Below, piece after piece: positions 25,565 to 36,400 of a stretch of 42,833 nucleotides of DNA. The stretch is from assembly GCA_031276515.1 (NCBI GenBank), contig JAISMX010000005.1, positions 1-42,833 of the forward strand, read 5' to 3'. Under the pieces are notes generated by a model. That model did no database searches. It was not told the DNA's origin and was given only the letters and a program-made list of their open reading frames with translations. Origin of the DNA: Eubacteriales Family XIII. Incertae Sedis bacterium (GTDB lineage Bacteria > Bacillota > Clostridia > Peptostreptococcales > Anaerovoracaceae). Positions within the stretch are counted from its first letter, which is position 1. Every line of letters begins with the position of its first letter. Both the position numbers and the translations under genes were made by a program.

Positions 25565-26089
25565 TCAGCGTCGCTCAAAGGCGCCCAAACGCCGCTCGAA
25601 TTCCAGCTCGAACTCCCTCACGTCGGGTACTGCCGCGTCCCAATCGGCGGCAAGCGTCTTGTAAAAGTCGAAAAGCATCCATATCTGCATCCACTCGCCC
25701 GCGAAGGCCTTGACGAGAATGCCTGCCATGCGGTTTGCGAAAAAAACATTCAATTCTTTCATATCCGCGTCGCTGAGCTTCCCTTCTCCGTGCATGTTTT
25801 CCACGACGCCGCTGCGAAACGCGTACTGCGTGATAGCCTTGGCGAGCATATCGACGTCGGGGTTTTCCAGCAGCATGCGCTTGGCGAACGCATTGAAGGG
25901 CAGCATCGTTTCGCCGTTCTGCGCGCGCAAATCCTCCCATATGCGACCCATCAGGCTTATTCCCATTTTTTTTCGTTTGTACTTTACTTTCCCAACTGAA
26001 ACATTGTACATTTCCGCAATTCGGGCATCCGACATCTTCTTGTTCAGCTCCCGCAATTCTTCGGGAGTAATCGCATCCCAATCCAACAT
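25565..26089 (-). CDS. HTH-containing protein, unknown function
   Basis: A 174-residue protein. Residues about 8-45 look like a helix-turn-helix of the kind found in clostridial small regulators (ELNKKMSDARIAEMYNVSV, then KVKYKRKKMGISL). The remainder is alpha-helical, with a cluster of aromatic residues in EWMQIWMLFDFYKTLAADW, and I do not recognise it. It is likely a DNA-binding or regulatory protein, but no target is evident. ATG at 26089 lies 11 bases from AAAGGAG. The gene is convergent with tsaD and has its own consensus promoter at 26227-26254 with a leader of about 130 nucleotides. Confidence 0.72.
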   Translation of the reverse strand: MLDWDAITPEELRELNKKMSDARIAEMYNVSVGKVKYKRKKMGISLMGRIWEDLRAQNGETMLPFNAFAKRMLLENPDVDMLAKAITQYAFRSGVVENMHGEGKLSDADMKELNVFFANRMAGILVKAFAGEWMQIWMLFDFYKTLAADWDAAVPDVREFELEFERRLGAFERR

Positions 26090-26226
26090 TGCATTCAAAG
26101 CTCCTTTCGGGGTGAAACGCGCATCCCGCGCCACGATTCCATCGCCCGCGGCGCCGCCGCCCGCGCGGCGCAAAGCGCTCCGGCCCGCAAAAGCGCAAAA
26201 CGCCCGCGAGCCGCAATCACAATGCT

Positions 26227-26254
26227 ATTATATGCCTGTTGTTTTCATTGTCAA
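26227..26254 (-). promoter_or_regulatory. SigA promoter of the HTH protein gene
   Basis: Minus strand: perfect -35 TTGACA, 16 bases, perfect -10 TATAAT, about 140 bases before the ATG at 26089. Confidence 0.8.
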
Positions 26255-26300
26255 GATTTTATGGGAAAAGAGTAATCCGTTATGGGAATTTACAGAAACC

Positions 26301-27581
26301 TTATTTTTTTGGCTCGATTCTGTCGAATCCGGTATACGGAACCAGCGCATCCGGGATTTTTACGGAGCCGTCCTTTTGTTGGAAGTTTTCGAGAATGGCC
26401 AATATGGTTCGGCCCGTCGCGGAGGCGGTGCCGTTTAGGGTGTTGACGTATTGCCGCTTCCCGTTTTCGTCCGTGTACTTGATGTTCAGGCGCCTGGACT
26501 GGAAGTTCGTGAAATTGCCAACGGAGGTGATCTCCCCGTATTCCCCGCCCTCGCCTTTTCCGGGCATCCACGCCTCGACGTCGTATTTCTTGTGCGCGGG
26601 GGCGCCCATGTCGCCGCTGCACACGCGAATCACCCTGTGGGGAATGCCGAGCTCGCGGTAAATCGCCTTTTCGATGCCCAGCATCTCCTGCAAGGCCCGC
26701 TCGCCGTCCTCGTTGCGCGTGAATTGGTACATTTCCACCTTCGAGAATTGATGCACGCGGTAGAGACCGTAGCCGGCGCGGCCGGCGGCGCCCGCTTCCG
26801 TGCGGAAGCAATGGGAGAAGGCAACGTATTTTTTGGGAAGCTCCGACGCGTCGCAGACGGTATCCGACAGCATGCCGCCGACGGTGATCTCCGCGGTGGC
26901 GATGAGATTCAGATCCATGCCCTCGATGTTGTAGATGTTTCGCTCGCCGCCGCGAGGGTTGAAGCCGGAGCCTCTGAGGATGTCGCCCTTGGCCAGGTCG
27001 GGCGTCACCAAGGGCGTGAAGCCCAAGCCCATGAGCTTTTTCATCACGTGCATCTGAATGGCGAAATCCAAAATCACGGCCTCGTTTTTCAAAAAATAGA
27101 ACTTGTTTCCGGCGACCTACGCGCCGGCCTCGAAGTCGATCAACTCGAGGCGCTTCCCTATCTCCGCGTGATCCAGCGGTTTGAAGTCGAAAGCGGTCGG
27201 CTCGAGAAAGGTTTCGACGACCACGTTCAATTCCTCGTTCTTCCCTATCGGGGTGTCCTCGGCCATCGTATTCGGAACGGAAAGCATCAATTCATCGTAT
27301 TCGGGGCTCATCGCGTCCAGTTTCTCCTTCAGCGCGGCCGCGTCTTCCTTCATTTTTTTGCCGTTCGCGATGATCGCGGCGCGCTCCTCGTCCGTCTTGG
27401 CCGCGCCTATCGATTTTTGATTTTTGTTGATGCCGGCGTTCAGCTCCTCTATGCCCTGCCTGACGGTCTTCATGTCGCCGTACAGCGCTATCAGCCTGTC
27501 GACGTCGCAGACCATGTTGCGGTCGGCGACGTTGCGCTTGACGTCTTCCGGGTTTTCCACGATGTATTTGATGTCCAACAT
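26301..27581 (-). pseudogene. serS: serine--tRNA ligase interrupted by an in-frame TAG
   Basis: The complete seryl-tRNA synthetase (426 codons) is in one frame, but codon 155 (27117-27119) is TAG. Upstream, 27120-27581 encodes the N-terminal tRNA-binding coiled coil (from MLDIKYIVENPEDVKRN to IDFEAGA). Downstream, the frame continues VAGNKFYFLKNEAVI and the class II catalytic domain: motif 2 FRTEAGAAGRAGYGLYR with HQFSKVEMYQF, motif 3 NGTASATGRTILAILENFQ, and IRVCSGDMGAPAHKKYDVE. In relatives the junction reads GA-K/R-VAG, so one base change (AAG to TAG) explains it. Start ATG 27581 has AGAGGA upstream. No frameshift or other lesion is seen. An internal start at 27092 could only make the catalytic half. 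SerRS is essential, so sequencing error, suppression or a second copy must be considered. Confidence 0.9.
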
Positions 27582-27607
27582 AAGTTCTTCCTCTCCGAAA
27601 ATTCTCC

Positions 27608-27636
27608 TTGCATTTCCGCGCGCGATATTTTATAAT
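27608..27636 (+). promoter_or_regulatory. promoter of tRNA-Leu(CAG)
   Basis: Plus strand: -35 TTGCAT, 17 bases, -10 TATAAT, 18 bases before the tRNA 5' end. It points away from serS. Confidence 0.75.
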
Positions 27637-27654
27637 GGATAAGCGGCGAAGCTT

Positions 27655-27741
27655 GCAGGCATGGCGGAACTGGCAGACGCGCACGGTTCAGGTCCGTGTG
27701 AGGGTTACTTCATGGAGGTTCGAGTCCTCTTGCCTGCACCA
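27655..27741 (+). tRNA. tRNA-Leu (anticodon CAG)
   Basis: An 87-base class II tRNA with encoded CCA. The acceptor stem GCAGGCA/TGCCTGC is perfect, the D-arm has TGGCGGAACTGGCAGACGC, the anticodon stem CACGG/CCGTG encloses TTCAGGT with anticodon CAG, there is a long variable arm (GAGGGTTACTTCATG region) and the T loop is GTTCGAGTC. It reads CUG codons. Confidence 0.97.
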
Positions 27742-27750
27742 AAATCATAA

Positions 27751-27799
27751 GCCGAAACGCCGACAGAGCCCTCGCGAACGCGGGGGTTTCGGCATTTTT
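27751..27799 (+). terminator. terminator after tRNA-Leu
   Basis: GCCGAAAC pairs with GTTTCGGC around an inner stem CCTCGCG/CGCGGGG, followed by ATTTTT, 10 bases after the tRNA. In the other direction it could also stop transcripts from the FAD dehydrogenase gene ending at 27811. Confidence 0.85.
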
Positions 27800-27810
27800 G
27801 GCAAGCGTAT

Positions 27811-29193
27811 CTATGCGCCGTACTTCGCGGCCAAGCGCCGCGCGACCCACACGCCGGCGGCGGAAGCCTGCGACAGGGAATGCGTCACGCCCGAGCCGTC
27901 GCCGATGGCGTACAGGCCCTTGACGGCCGTTTCGAGATTTTCGTCCACCTCGACCTCCGAGTTGTAGAATTTGACCTCGACGCCGTAGAGCAGGGTGTCC
28001 TCGTTCGCGGTGCCGGGGGCGATTTTGTCGAGAGCGTAGATCATCTCGATGATGTTGTCGAGCTGACGCTTGGGTATGACCAAGCTCAGATCGCCGGGCG
28101 TCGCCTTCAAGGTGGGAATCGTGAACGACTTCTCCATGCGCTTCGCGCTGCTGCGCCGGCCCTTGATCAGATCGCCGAAGCGCTGCATGAGCACGCCGCC
28201 GCCCAGCATGTTTGAAAGGCGCGCGATGGATTCGCCGTATTCGTTGCTGTTCTTGAAAGGCTCGGTGAATTTGTTGGAGACAAGGAGCGCGAAGTTCGTG
28301 TTCGGCGTGCGCAGACGGGGATCGGCGTAGCTGTGGCCGTTCACCGTGACGATGCCGTTCGTGTTTTCCGCGACGACCTCCCCGTAGGGATTCATGCAGA
28401 AGGTTCGCACCATGTCGTTGTACTTGTCGGTCTTGTAGACGATCTTGCTCTCGTACACCTCGTCCGTGATGTGCTTGAATATCTCGGCGGGAAGCTCCAC
28501 GCGGACGCCTATGTCCACGCGGTTGCTCTTCATTGAGACGCCGAACTTGCGACAGACGCCCGACACCCAATTGGAACCCGAACGTCCCGACGCCAGCAGC
28601 AGATCCTTGCAACGAAACGATTCGCCGCGGTCGGTCTCAACCGCAAAGCCGCCGTCCGTCCGCGTCACGTCGGTCACCGTGCGTTCAAAGAGCATATCGA
28701 CGCAATCCTTCGTATAATCGAAGATTTTTTCCAATATGCGCGCGTTCCTGTCCGTCCCAAGATGCCGCACCTTCGCGTCGAGCAAATGCAGATTGTTTCG
28801 AAGCGCCACGGTCTTTAAATCCGATTCCGACGTGGAATAGAGTCTGGCCTCCGCGCCGCCGTAACCGCAGAGAACCTCGTCCACGTATTCCATGAGCCGC
28901 AGGGCTTCGGCCACGCCGACATGGCTGTGCAGATCGCCGCCGAATTTCGTGGTGATGTTGTATTTGCCGTCCGACAGGGTTCCCGCGCCGCCGTAGCCGT
29001 TCATGATGTGGCAGGGATCGCATTTGACGCAGGCCGCCACGGCGCCCGTCTTGATGGGACACAAACGTTTTTCGAGCCTCGTGCCGCGGTCGATCATCAG
29101 CACGCGCGCACCGCATTTCAGTTTTGTCAGCTCATACGACGCGTAGACGCCGCTCGCGCCGGCGCCGACTATGATCACATCGTAGTCCTTCAT
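27811..29193 (-). CDS. FAD-dependent dehydrogenase (COG2509-type)
   Basis: A 460-residue flavoprotein. The N-terminal dinucleotide fold is VIIVGAGASGVYASYEL, followed by LMIDRG. A Cys-rich segment near residue 55 (ACVKCDPCHIMNGYGGAG) is typical of this uncharacterised family of FAD-dependent dehydrogenases, as is SDGKYNITTKFGG. A second nucleotide or FAD segment is DLLLASGRSGSNWV, and the C-terminus has GLYAIGDGSGVTHSLSQASA, which closes the FAD site. The reaction is unknown. ATG at 29193 has GGAG 9 bases upstream. The gene follows the DUF1292 gene (76 bases) and probably shares its promoter; no biosynthetic context is evident. Confidence 0.87.
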   Translation of the reverse strand: MKDYDVIIVGAGASGVYASYELTKLKCGARVLMIDRGTRLEKRLCPIKTGAVAACVKCDPCHIMNGYGGAGTLSDGKYNITTKFGGDLHSHVGVAEALRLMEYVDEVLCGYGGAEARLYSTSESDLKTVALRNNLHLLDAKVRHLGTDRNARILEKIFDYTKDCVDMLFERTVTDVTRTDGGFAVETDRGESFRCKDLLLASGRSGSNWVSGVCRKFGVSMKSNRVDIGVRVELPAEIFKHITDEVYESKIVYKTDKYNDMVRTFCMNPYGEVVAENTNGIVTVNGHSYADPRLRTPNTNFALLVSNKFTEPFKNSNEYGESIARLSNMLGGGVLMQRFGDLIKGRRSSAKRMEKSFTIPTLKATPGDLSLVIPKRQLDNIIEMIYALDKIAPGTANEDTLLYGVEVKFYNSEVEVDENLETAVKGLYAIGDGSGVTHSLSQASAAGVWVARRLAAKYGA

Positions 29194-29269
29194 CGTCCCG
29201 TCTCCCGCGCGTCGCAAATTCCGCGCTCACAGACAAACAAAACCCGCGCGCGCAATTTCGGAACGGCCT

Positions 29270-29551
29270 TCATTCCACATTGTCGGTCAACTGCTCAAAT
29301 TCCTCGATGACTCGTTCAAATTCATCGTCGTCCAGAATATCGATCAATTCAAATTCGTCGTCGCTGACCTCCTTGTACCCGTAGATATAGACGTCGTCCG
29401 AACCATCGTCGGGAATGAGCGCGATATACTCCTTACCCTCGAAATCGAACACGCCCATGATCTCGCATTCGACCGTCAGCCCGTCATCGAATTCCAGTGT
29501 GATAAAATCGGATTCATCGGGTTGATATGTGTTGCTGTTGTTGTCCGACAT
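29270..29551 (-). CDS. DUF1292 domain protein
   Basis: A 93-residue strongly acidic protein of the DUF1292 (YrzB) family, found throughout Firmicutes. The core reads FITLEFDDGLTVECEIMGVF, KEYIALIPDD and DVYIYGYKE, and is followed by acidic DDEFELIDILDDDEFERVIE. Function unknown; in B. subtilis yrzB lies in the yrrL-yrrK-yrzB group, which is not the context here. ATG at 29551 has GGAGGAGG upstream and a good promoter is at 29600-29628. Confidence 0.92.
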   Translation of the reverse strand: MSDNNSNTYQPDESDFITLEFDDGLTVECEIMGVFDFEGKEYIALIPDDGSDDVYIYGYKEVSDDEFELIDILDDDEFERVIEEFEQLTDNVE

Positions 29552-29599
29552 AAAAATTTTCCTCCTCCGGCCGGCCCCGTGCCGACATCGCAGTACCAC

Positions 29600-29628
29600 T
29601 ATATCACTGTTGCCCGCGCTTTTCAACG
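29600..29628 (-). promoter_or_regulatory. promoter of the DUF1292 gene
   Basis: Minus strand: -35 TTGAAA, 17 bases, -10 TATAGT, about 50 bases before the ATG. It is back-to-back with the ilvD promoter, 22 bases away. Confidence 0.72.
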
Positions 29629-29650
29629 GTTTTTTTGGCCCTTGGCGATT

Positions 29651-29679
29651 TTGACTCCGCCCCTCCTTTGCTGTATAAT
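29651..29679 (+). promoter_or_regulatory. promoter of ilvD
   Basis: Plus strand: -35 TTGACT, 17 bases, -10 TATAAT, 75 bases before the ilvD ATG. The leader is too short for a T-box, and none is seen. Confidence 0.8.
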
Positions 29680-29754
29680 AGCGGTATACGAAAATCCCCG
29701 GCGGCGACGCGCGGCGGAAACGCAATCGAGATACTTGTGAGGAGGATTCGCTTT

Positions 29755-31428
<1,674 letters not shown>

Positions 31429-31469
31429 CGGCGCGGTCCGCCCCCGCGCACGCCGAGACCGATCTCGTC

Positions 31470-32471
31470 TTAAAGCCCCGCCGCGCCGATCAGCCCGTAG
31501 GCCGACTTCGCGGCGCGCACGGCGCGCGCGACGGCGCGCGCCATGACCAAGGCGGCCAGCGAACCCAAGGCGTCCGGGGACGCCTCCGCCTCCCCCGCGC
31601 TCAGCGCGAAGATCGCGTCGCCGTCGGCCGAGGTATGGACGGGCCGGATCGCGCGGGCGAAGCCGTTGTGCGCCGCCGACGCCAGCCGGCCCGCTTCGGG
31701 CTTTGTGAGCCGCGCGTTGGTCAGCACGCAGCCCAGCGTCGTGTTGCCCGAGAACACCTCGCGGCGCGCGCCCATCTCCGCGTATAGAATCCGCTCCGTG
31801 CGGACGAGGGCCGTGCCGTCCTCGTTCAGAAGCCCCGCGATCGCTTGCCCCGTATCCGCGTCGAACACGTCGCCGAGCGCGTTCACGGCGACGAGCGCGC
31901 CGCACTTCACATCCCCTGCCCGCATCGCGTAAATGCCGAGACCCGACTTCATCATGCGCGCCGGCCCGAGGTATTTGCCGACGGTCGCGCCGGTTCCGGC
32001 GCCGACGTTGCCCTCCGCCGGCGCGTCCTTGCCCGCGTTCTCGCAGGCCGCGTAGCCCATGGCCTTGTCCGGTCGCGCCTTCGCGTCGCCGACAACGAGG
32101 TCGAACAGCGACGCGCCGCAGACGATGGGAACGACCGCGACGCCCGCGTCGAAGCCGACGCCCCTCTCCTCGAGAAAGGCCATCGCCCCCGCGCAGGCGT
32201 CGAGGCCGAACGCGCTGCCGCCCGACAGCATGACCGCGTGTACGCGCTCCACCGTGTTGTCCGCGCGCAGCAAATCCGTTTCGCGCGTGGCGGGCGCGCG
32301 CCCGCGAACGTCGACGCCCGCCACCGCCCCCCGCTCGCAGAGCACGACCGTGCAGCCGGTCGCGCCCCGCTCGTCCTGCGCGTGACCGATCTTGAAACCC
32401 TCAATCTCATCGATGCCGATTTCCTCGGGTTCTCTTATCTTCGCTTCCTTTGCGTCCGCCATCGTCGCCAT
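31470..32471 (-). CDS. P1 (DmpA/NylC-like) family N-terminal-nucleophile peptidase
   Basis: A 333-residue member of peptidase family S58/P1 (DmpA, BapA, NylC). Family segments are IEGFKIGHAQDERGATGCTV, VHAVMLSGGSAFGLDA, GNVGAGTGATVGK and the autocleavage/nucleophile site SGNTTLGCVLTNARLTK, in which the second subunit starts at Thr. The C-terminal FALSAGEAEA segment is also usual. These enzymes are aminopeptidases or amide hydrolases acting on D-amino-acid, beta-amino-acid or small amide substrates. The ATG at 32471 has AAAGGAG upstream. It follows the OPT transporter by 116 bases on the same strand, so it may act on imported peptides; this is an inference. Confidence 0.9.
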   Translation of the reverse strand: MATMADAKEAKIREPEEIGIDEIEGFKIGHAQDERGATGCTVVLCERGAVAGVDVRGRAPATRETDLLRADNTVERVHAVMLSGGSAFGLDACAGAMAFLEERGVGFDAGVAVVPIVCGASLFDLVVGDAKARPDKAMGYAACENAGKDAPAEGNVGAGTGATVGKYLGPARMMKSGLGIYAMRAGDVKCGALVAVNALGDVFDADTGQAIAGLLNEDGTALVRTERILYAEMGARREVFSGNTTLGCVLTNARLTKPEAGRLASAAHNGFARAIRPVHTSADGDAIFALSAGEAEASPDALGSLAALVMARAVARAVRAAKSAYGLIGAAGL

Positions 32472-32587
32472 CTCCGTCTCCTTTCGGCCAAGCGCGGCCA
32501 TTTAATCCCTGTTTATTGAATTTATTTCAAACAATAACAATACAGCCGAGGCGAGGCCATTCGCCGCGCGCCGGCCGCCCGGCGCGG

Positions 32588-34264
32588 CTACATGGTCGCA
32601 AAGCCCGATATGGCCTGACACAGCGCGATCAGCACGCCGACGACGGCCTCGCCGCCGAGCAGTCCGGACGCGATGATGAGGCCCGTGCCGCCCCGTTCCC
32701 AATCCGGCGCGAGCTTCCGCGCGACCGGCCGCAAAATCCCGCCGATGAGCGCGGTGGCCGAAAGGTAGAAGGGCAGATACACGCCGAGGCCGAGGGTCAT
32801 GACGGGAAAGCCCGCCACATAGAGCGCGCAGGCCGCGAGCAGCCCAACGACAAAGGCCGGCACGTGCGGAATGCCGCCGACCATGGCCGCGACGGCGCCG
32901 GCCTGCGGCGCGACGAACAGCGCGGGATCGCCGAAGGCCGCGGGGCCATAGGCCTTCAGGATGACGTAAAACACGCCGACGGACAGAAACGCGCCGACGA
33001 CGCCGCCGATGCACTCGCCCAACCATTGGGCCTTCGGATCCGTCTTCAAAATGGCGCCGGCCTTGAAATCGTTCATGACGTCGCCGACGAGTCCGCAGGC
33101 GACCGCGACGGCGGCCGCCACAAAGAAAGCCTGCGCGTGCTCCATGCCGGACAGGGCCTTGGCCGCGAGCAGCACGATTATCCCAAAAATTTCCATTGGA
33201 TTGATGCCCGCCTGCCCGACCACCTGCGCCGACATGGCCGTCGCGAGCCAGACGCCGAGTATCGTGACGATGCTGGGAAGAATCCCCATGTCGCACAAAA
33301 ACGTGAACACAAGCGCGAGCAGTACCATGACCGCCGGCGCGAAGCGCAGATTCACGATACCGTCCGACATGGCCGCCCGGCTGAACATCGGGCCGAAGAT
33401 TTCCCGCGCCTTGGGCAGTATGCCCTTCGCGATGATGCCGACGCCGGTTCCGACCATCAGCCCTATGCCGAGCGAGGACTTGATCGCGGCGGCGGAAGCC
33501 GCGTCGAGCAGACCGGACGCGACGCCGCCGATCAAAATGCCCGCGTCGCCGATCAGCGCCCCGGCGAACCACACGCCCACGGCGAGCGGCCCGACGATGT
33601 AGCCGACGGAGATGAGCATGGGAGACAGCCATATGCCGCCCGCCGAGCCGTAGGCCTGCATCCTGCCGCTGAAAAACGCGGCGGGGATGAGGGTCATGCC
33701 TCCGAGACGCGGTATAGCCGGGATGCCGTCCCGCACAAAGGTGAACAAACCGGCCAAACCGAGAGACGCGAACAGCGCGGCGGACTTGCCGCCGCCCGCG
33801 TCGCCCGCGAGCAGCGTCTCGGCCGCCGCCCGCCCCATGGGATAGGGCAAATCTTTTGTGACGATGAAATACTTGCGTATCAAAGCGGTGAAGATCAGGC
33901 CGAGGACGACCCCGCCCAGGACGACGAGAAGCAGACGCGGCATGTCGAGCCGCGCGCCCGCGTCGAGCATGAATATGCCGGGTACGGTAAAGGCGACTCC
34001 GCCCGCGGTCATGGCGCCGGCGGACATGATGGTGTGCGTGACGTTGATCTCGTTCAGATTGGTATGCCCCAAGATTTTCAGCAGGAACATGGATGTCAGG
34101 GCGACGAATATGATGGGCCAAGGCAGGGCGCCGAGCTTCAGGGCGACGTACATGGAGCTCATGGTGAGCACGACGCAGCCGAGACAGCCAATGATTACGG
34201 CGCGCAGGGTGAACTGCTCCGCGAAAGAAGCGGCATAGCGCGCGTCGGCGGTTTTTCCGAGCAT
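32588..34264 (-). CDS. OPT family oligopeptide transporter
   Basis: A 558-residue polytopic protein with about 14 hydrophobic segments. OPT family marks include TLRAVIIGCLGCVVLTMSSM at the start, LGALPWPIIFVALTSMFLL, NVTHTIMSAGAMTAGGVAFT, LPYPMGRAAAETLLAGDAGG, DVMNDFKAGAILKTDPKAQW and the C-terminal GLGVYLPFYLSATALIGG followed by GTGLIIASGLLGGEA. The family imports oligopeptides or metal-peptide complexes by proton symport. Bacterial members are often next to peptidases; the P1 peptidase lies downstream. ATG at 34264 has AAGGAG 7 bases upstream. The closest promoter could not be defined. Confidence 0.92.
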   Translation of the reverse strand: MLGKTADARYAASFAEQFTLRAVIIGCLGCVVLTMSSMYVALKLGALPWPIIFVALTSMFLLKILGHTNLNEINVTHTIMSAGAMTAGGVAFTVPGIFMLDAGARLDMPRLLLVVLGGVVLGLIFTALIRKYFIVTKDLPYPMGRAAAETLLAGDAGGGKSAALFASLGLAGLFTFVRDGIPAIPRLGGMTLIPAAFFSGRMQAYGSAGGIWLSPMLISVGYIVGPLAVGVWFAGALIGDAGILIGGVASGLLDAASAAAIKSSLGIGLMVGTGVGIIAKGILPKAREIFGPMFSRAAMSDGIVNLRFAPAVMVLLALVFTFLCDMGILPSIVTILGVWLATAMSAQVVGQAGINPMEIFGIIVLLAAKALSGMEHAQAFFVAAAVAVACGLVGDVMNDFKAGAILKTDPKAQWLGECIGGVVGAFLSVGVFYVILKAYGPAAFGDPALFVAPQAGAVAAMVGGIPHVPAFVVGLLAACALYVAGFPVMTLGLGVYLPFYLSATALIGGILRPVARKLAPDWERGGTGLIIASGLLGGEAVVGVLIALCQAISGFATM

Positions 34265-34600
34265 TTTCGCTCTCCTTCAACAACGACGAAACCGCTCTGT
34301 TTTTCCGGGGTTTTCAATCTCCCTCGAAGGACAGGCGCGGCGCCGTCCGCATGAAAGTATTTTTTCCGCAACACTGCTGTAACCGGCCGGTTTGACGCGG
34401 GCCGCCTCCTCTACGGCCCCCTATTTTTCTCTCCCGAAATGCAAACTTAGGTCCTTCGCTCAGCAAGCACATTGTAATATTTGGAAATATTCGGGAAGAC
34501 GGCGGTTGTGTCCGCCGTCTTCCCGTGGATTGCGCGGCGCCCGCTTCGGACGCGCGCCCGGGGTTTCCCCTTAGAGCCCCTTCAACCCCTGTATCTTCTC
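34265..34600. other. 336-base intergenic region between gdhA and the OPT gene
   Basis: No ORF is convincing here. It holds the gdhA hairpin (34492-34525), an adjacent 7-base inverted repeat AATATTT-GG-AAATATT (34476-34491) and the untranslated leader of the OPT gene. I see no clear -35/-10 pair for the OPT gene; TACAAT inside the AT-rich palindrome is a possible -10. Confidence 0.5.
34492..34525 (-). terminator. perfect 14-base hairpin downstream of gdhA
   Basis: CGGGAAGACGGCGG pairs perfectly with CCGCCGTCTTCCCG around a six-base loop. On the minus strand it is followed by AATATTTCC rather than a long T-run, so termination strength is uncertain. It is 75 bases after the gdhA stop. Confidence 0.65.

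Positions 34601-36400
<1,800 letters not shown>

Noticed and set aside
29680-29754. T-box or other amino-acid leader before ilvD
   Set aside because: The leader is only about 70 bases and contains neither a T-box sequence nor a terminator.
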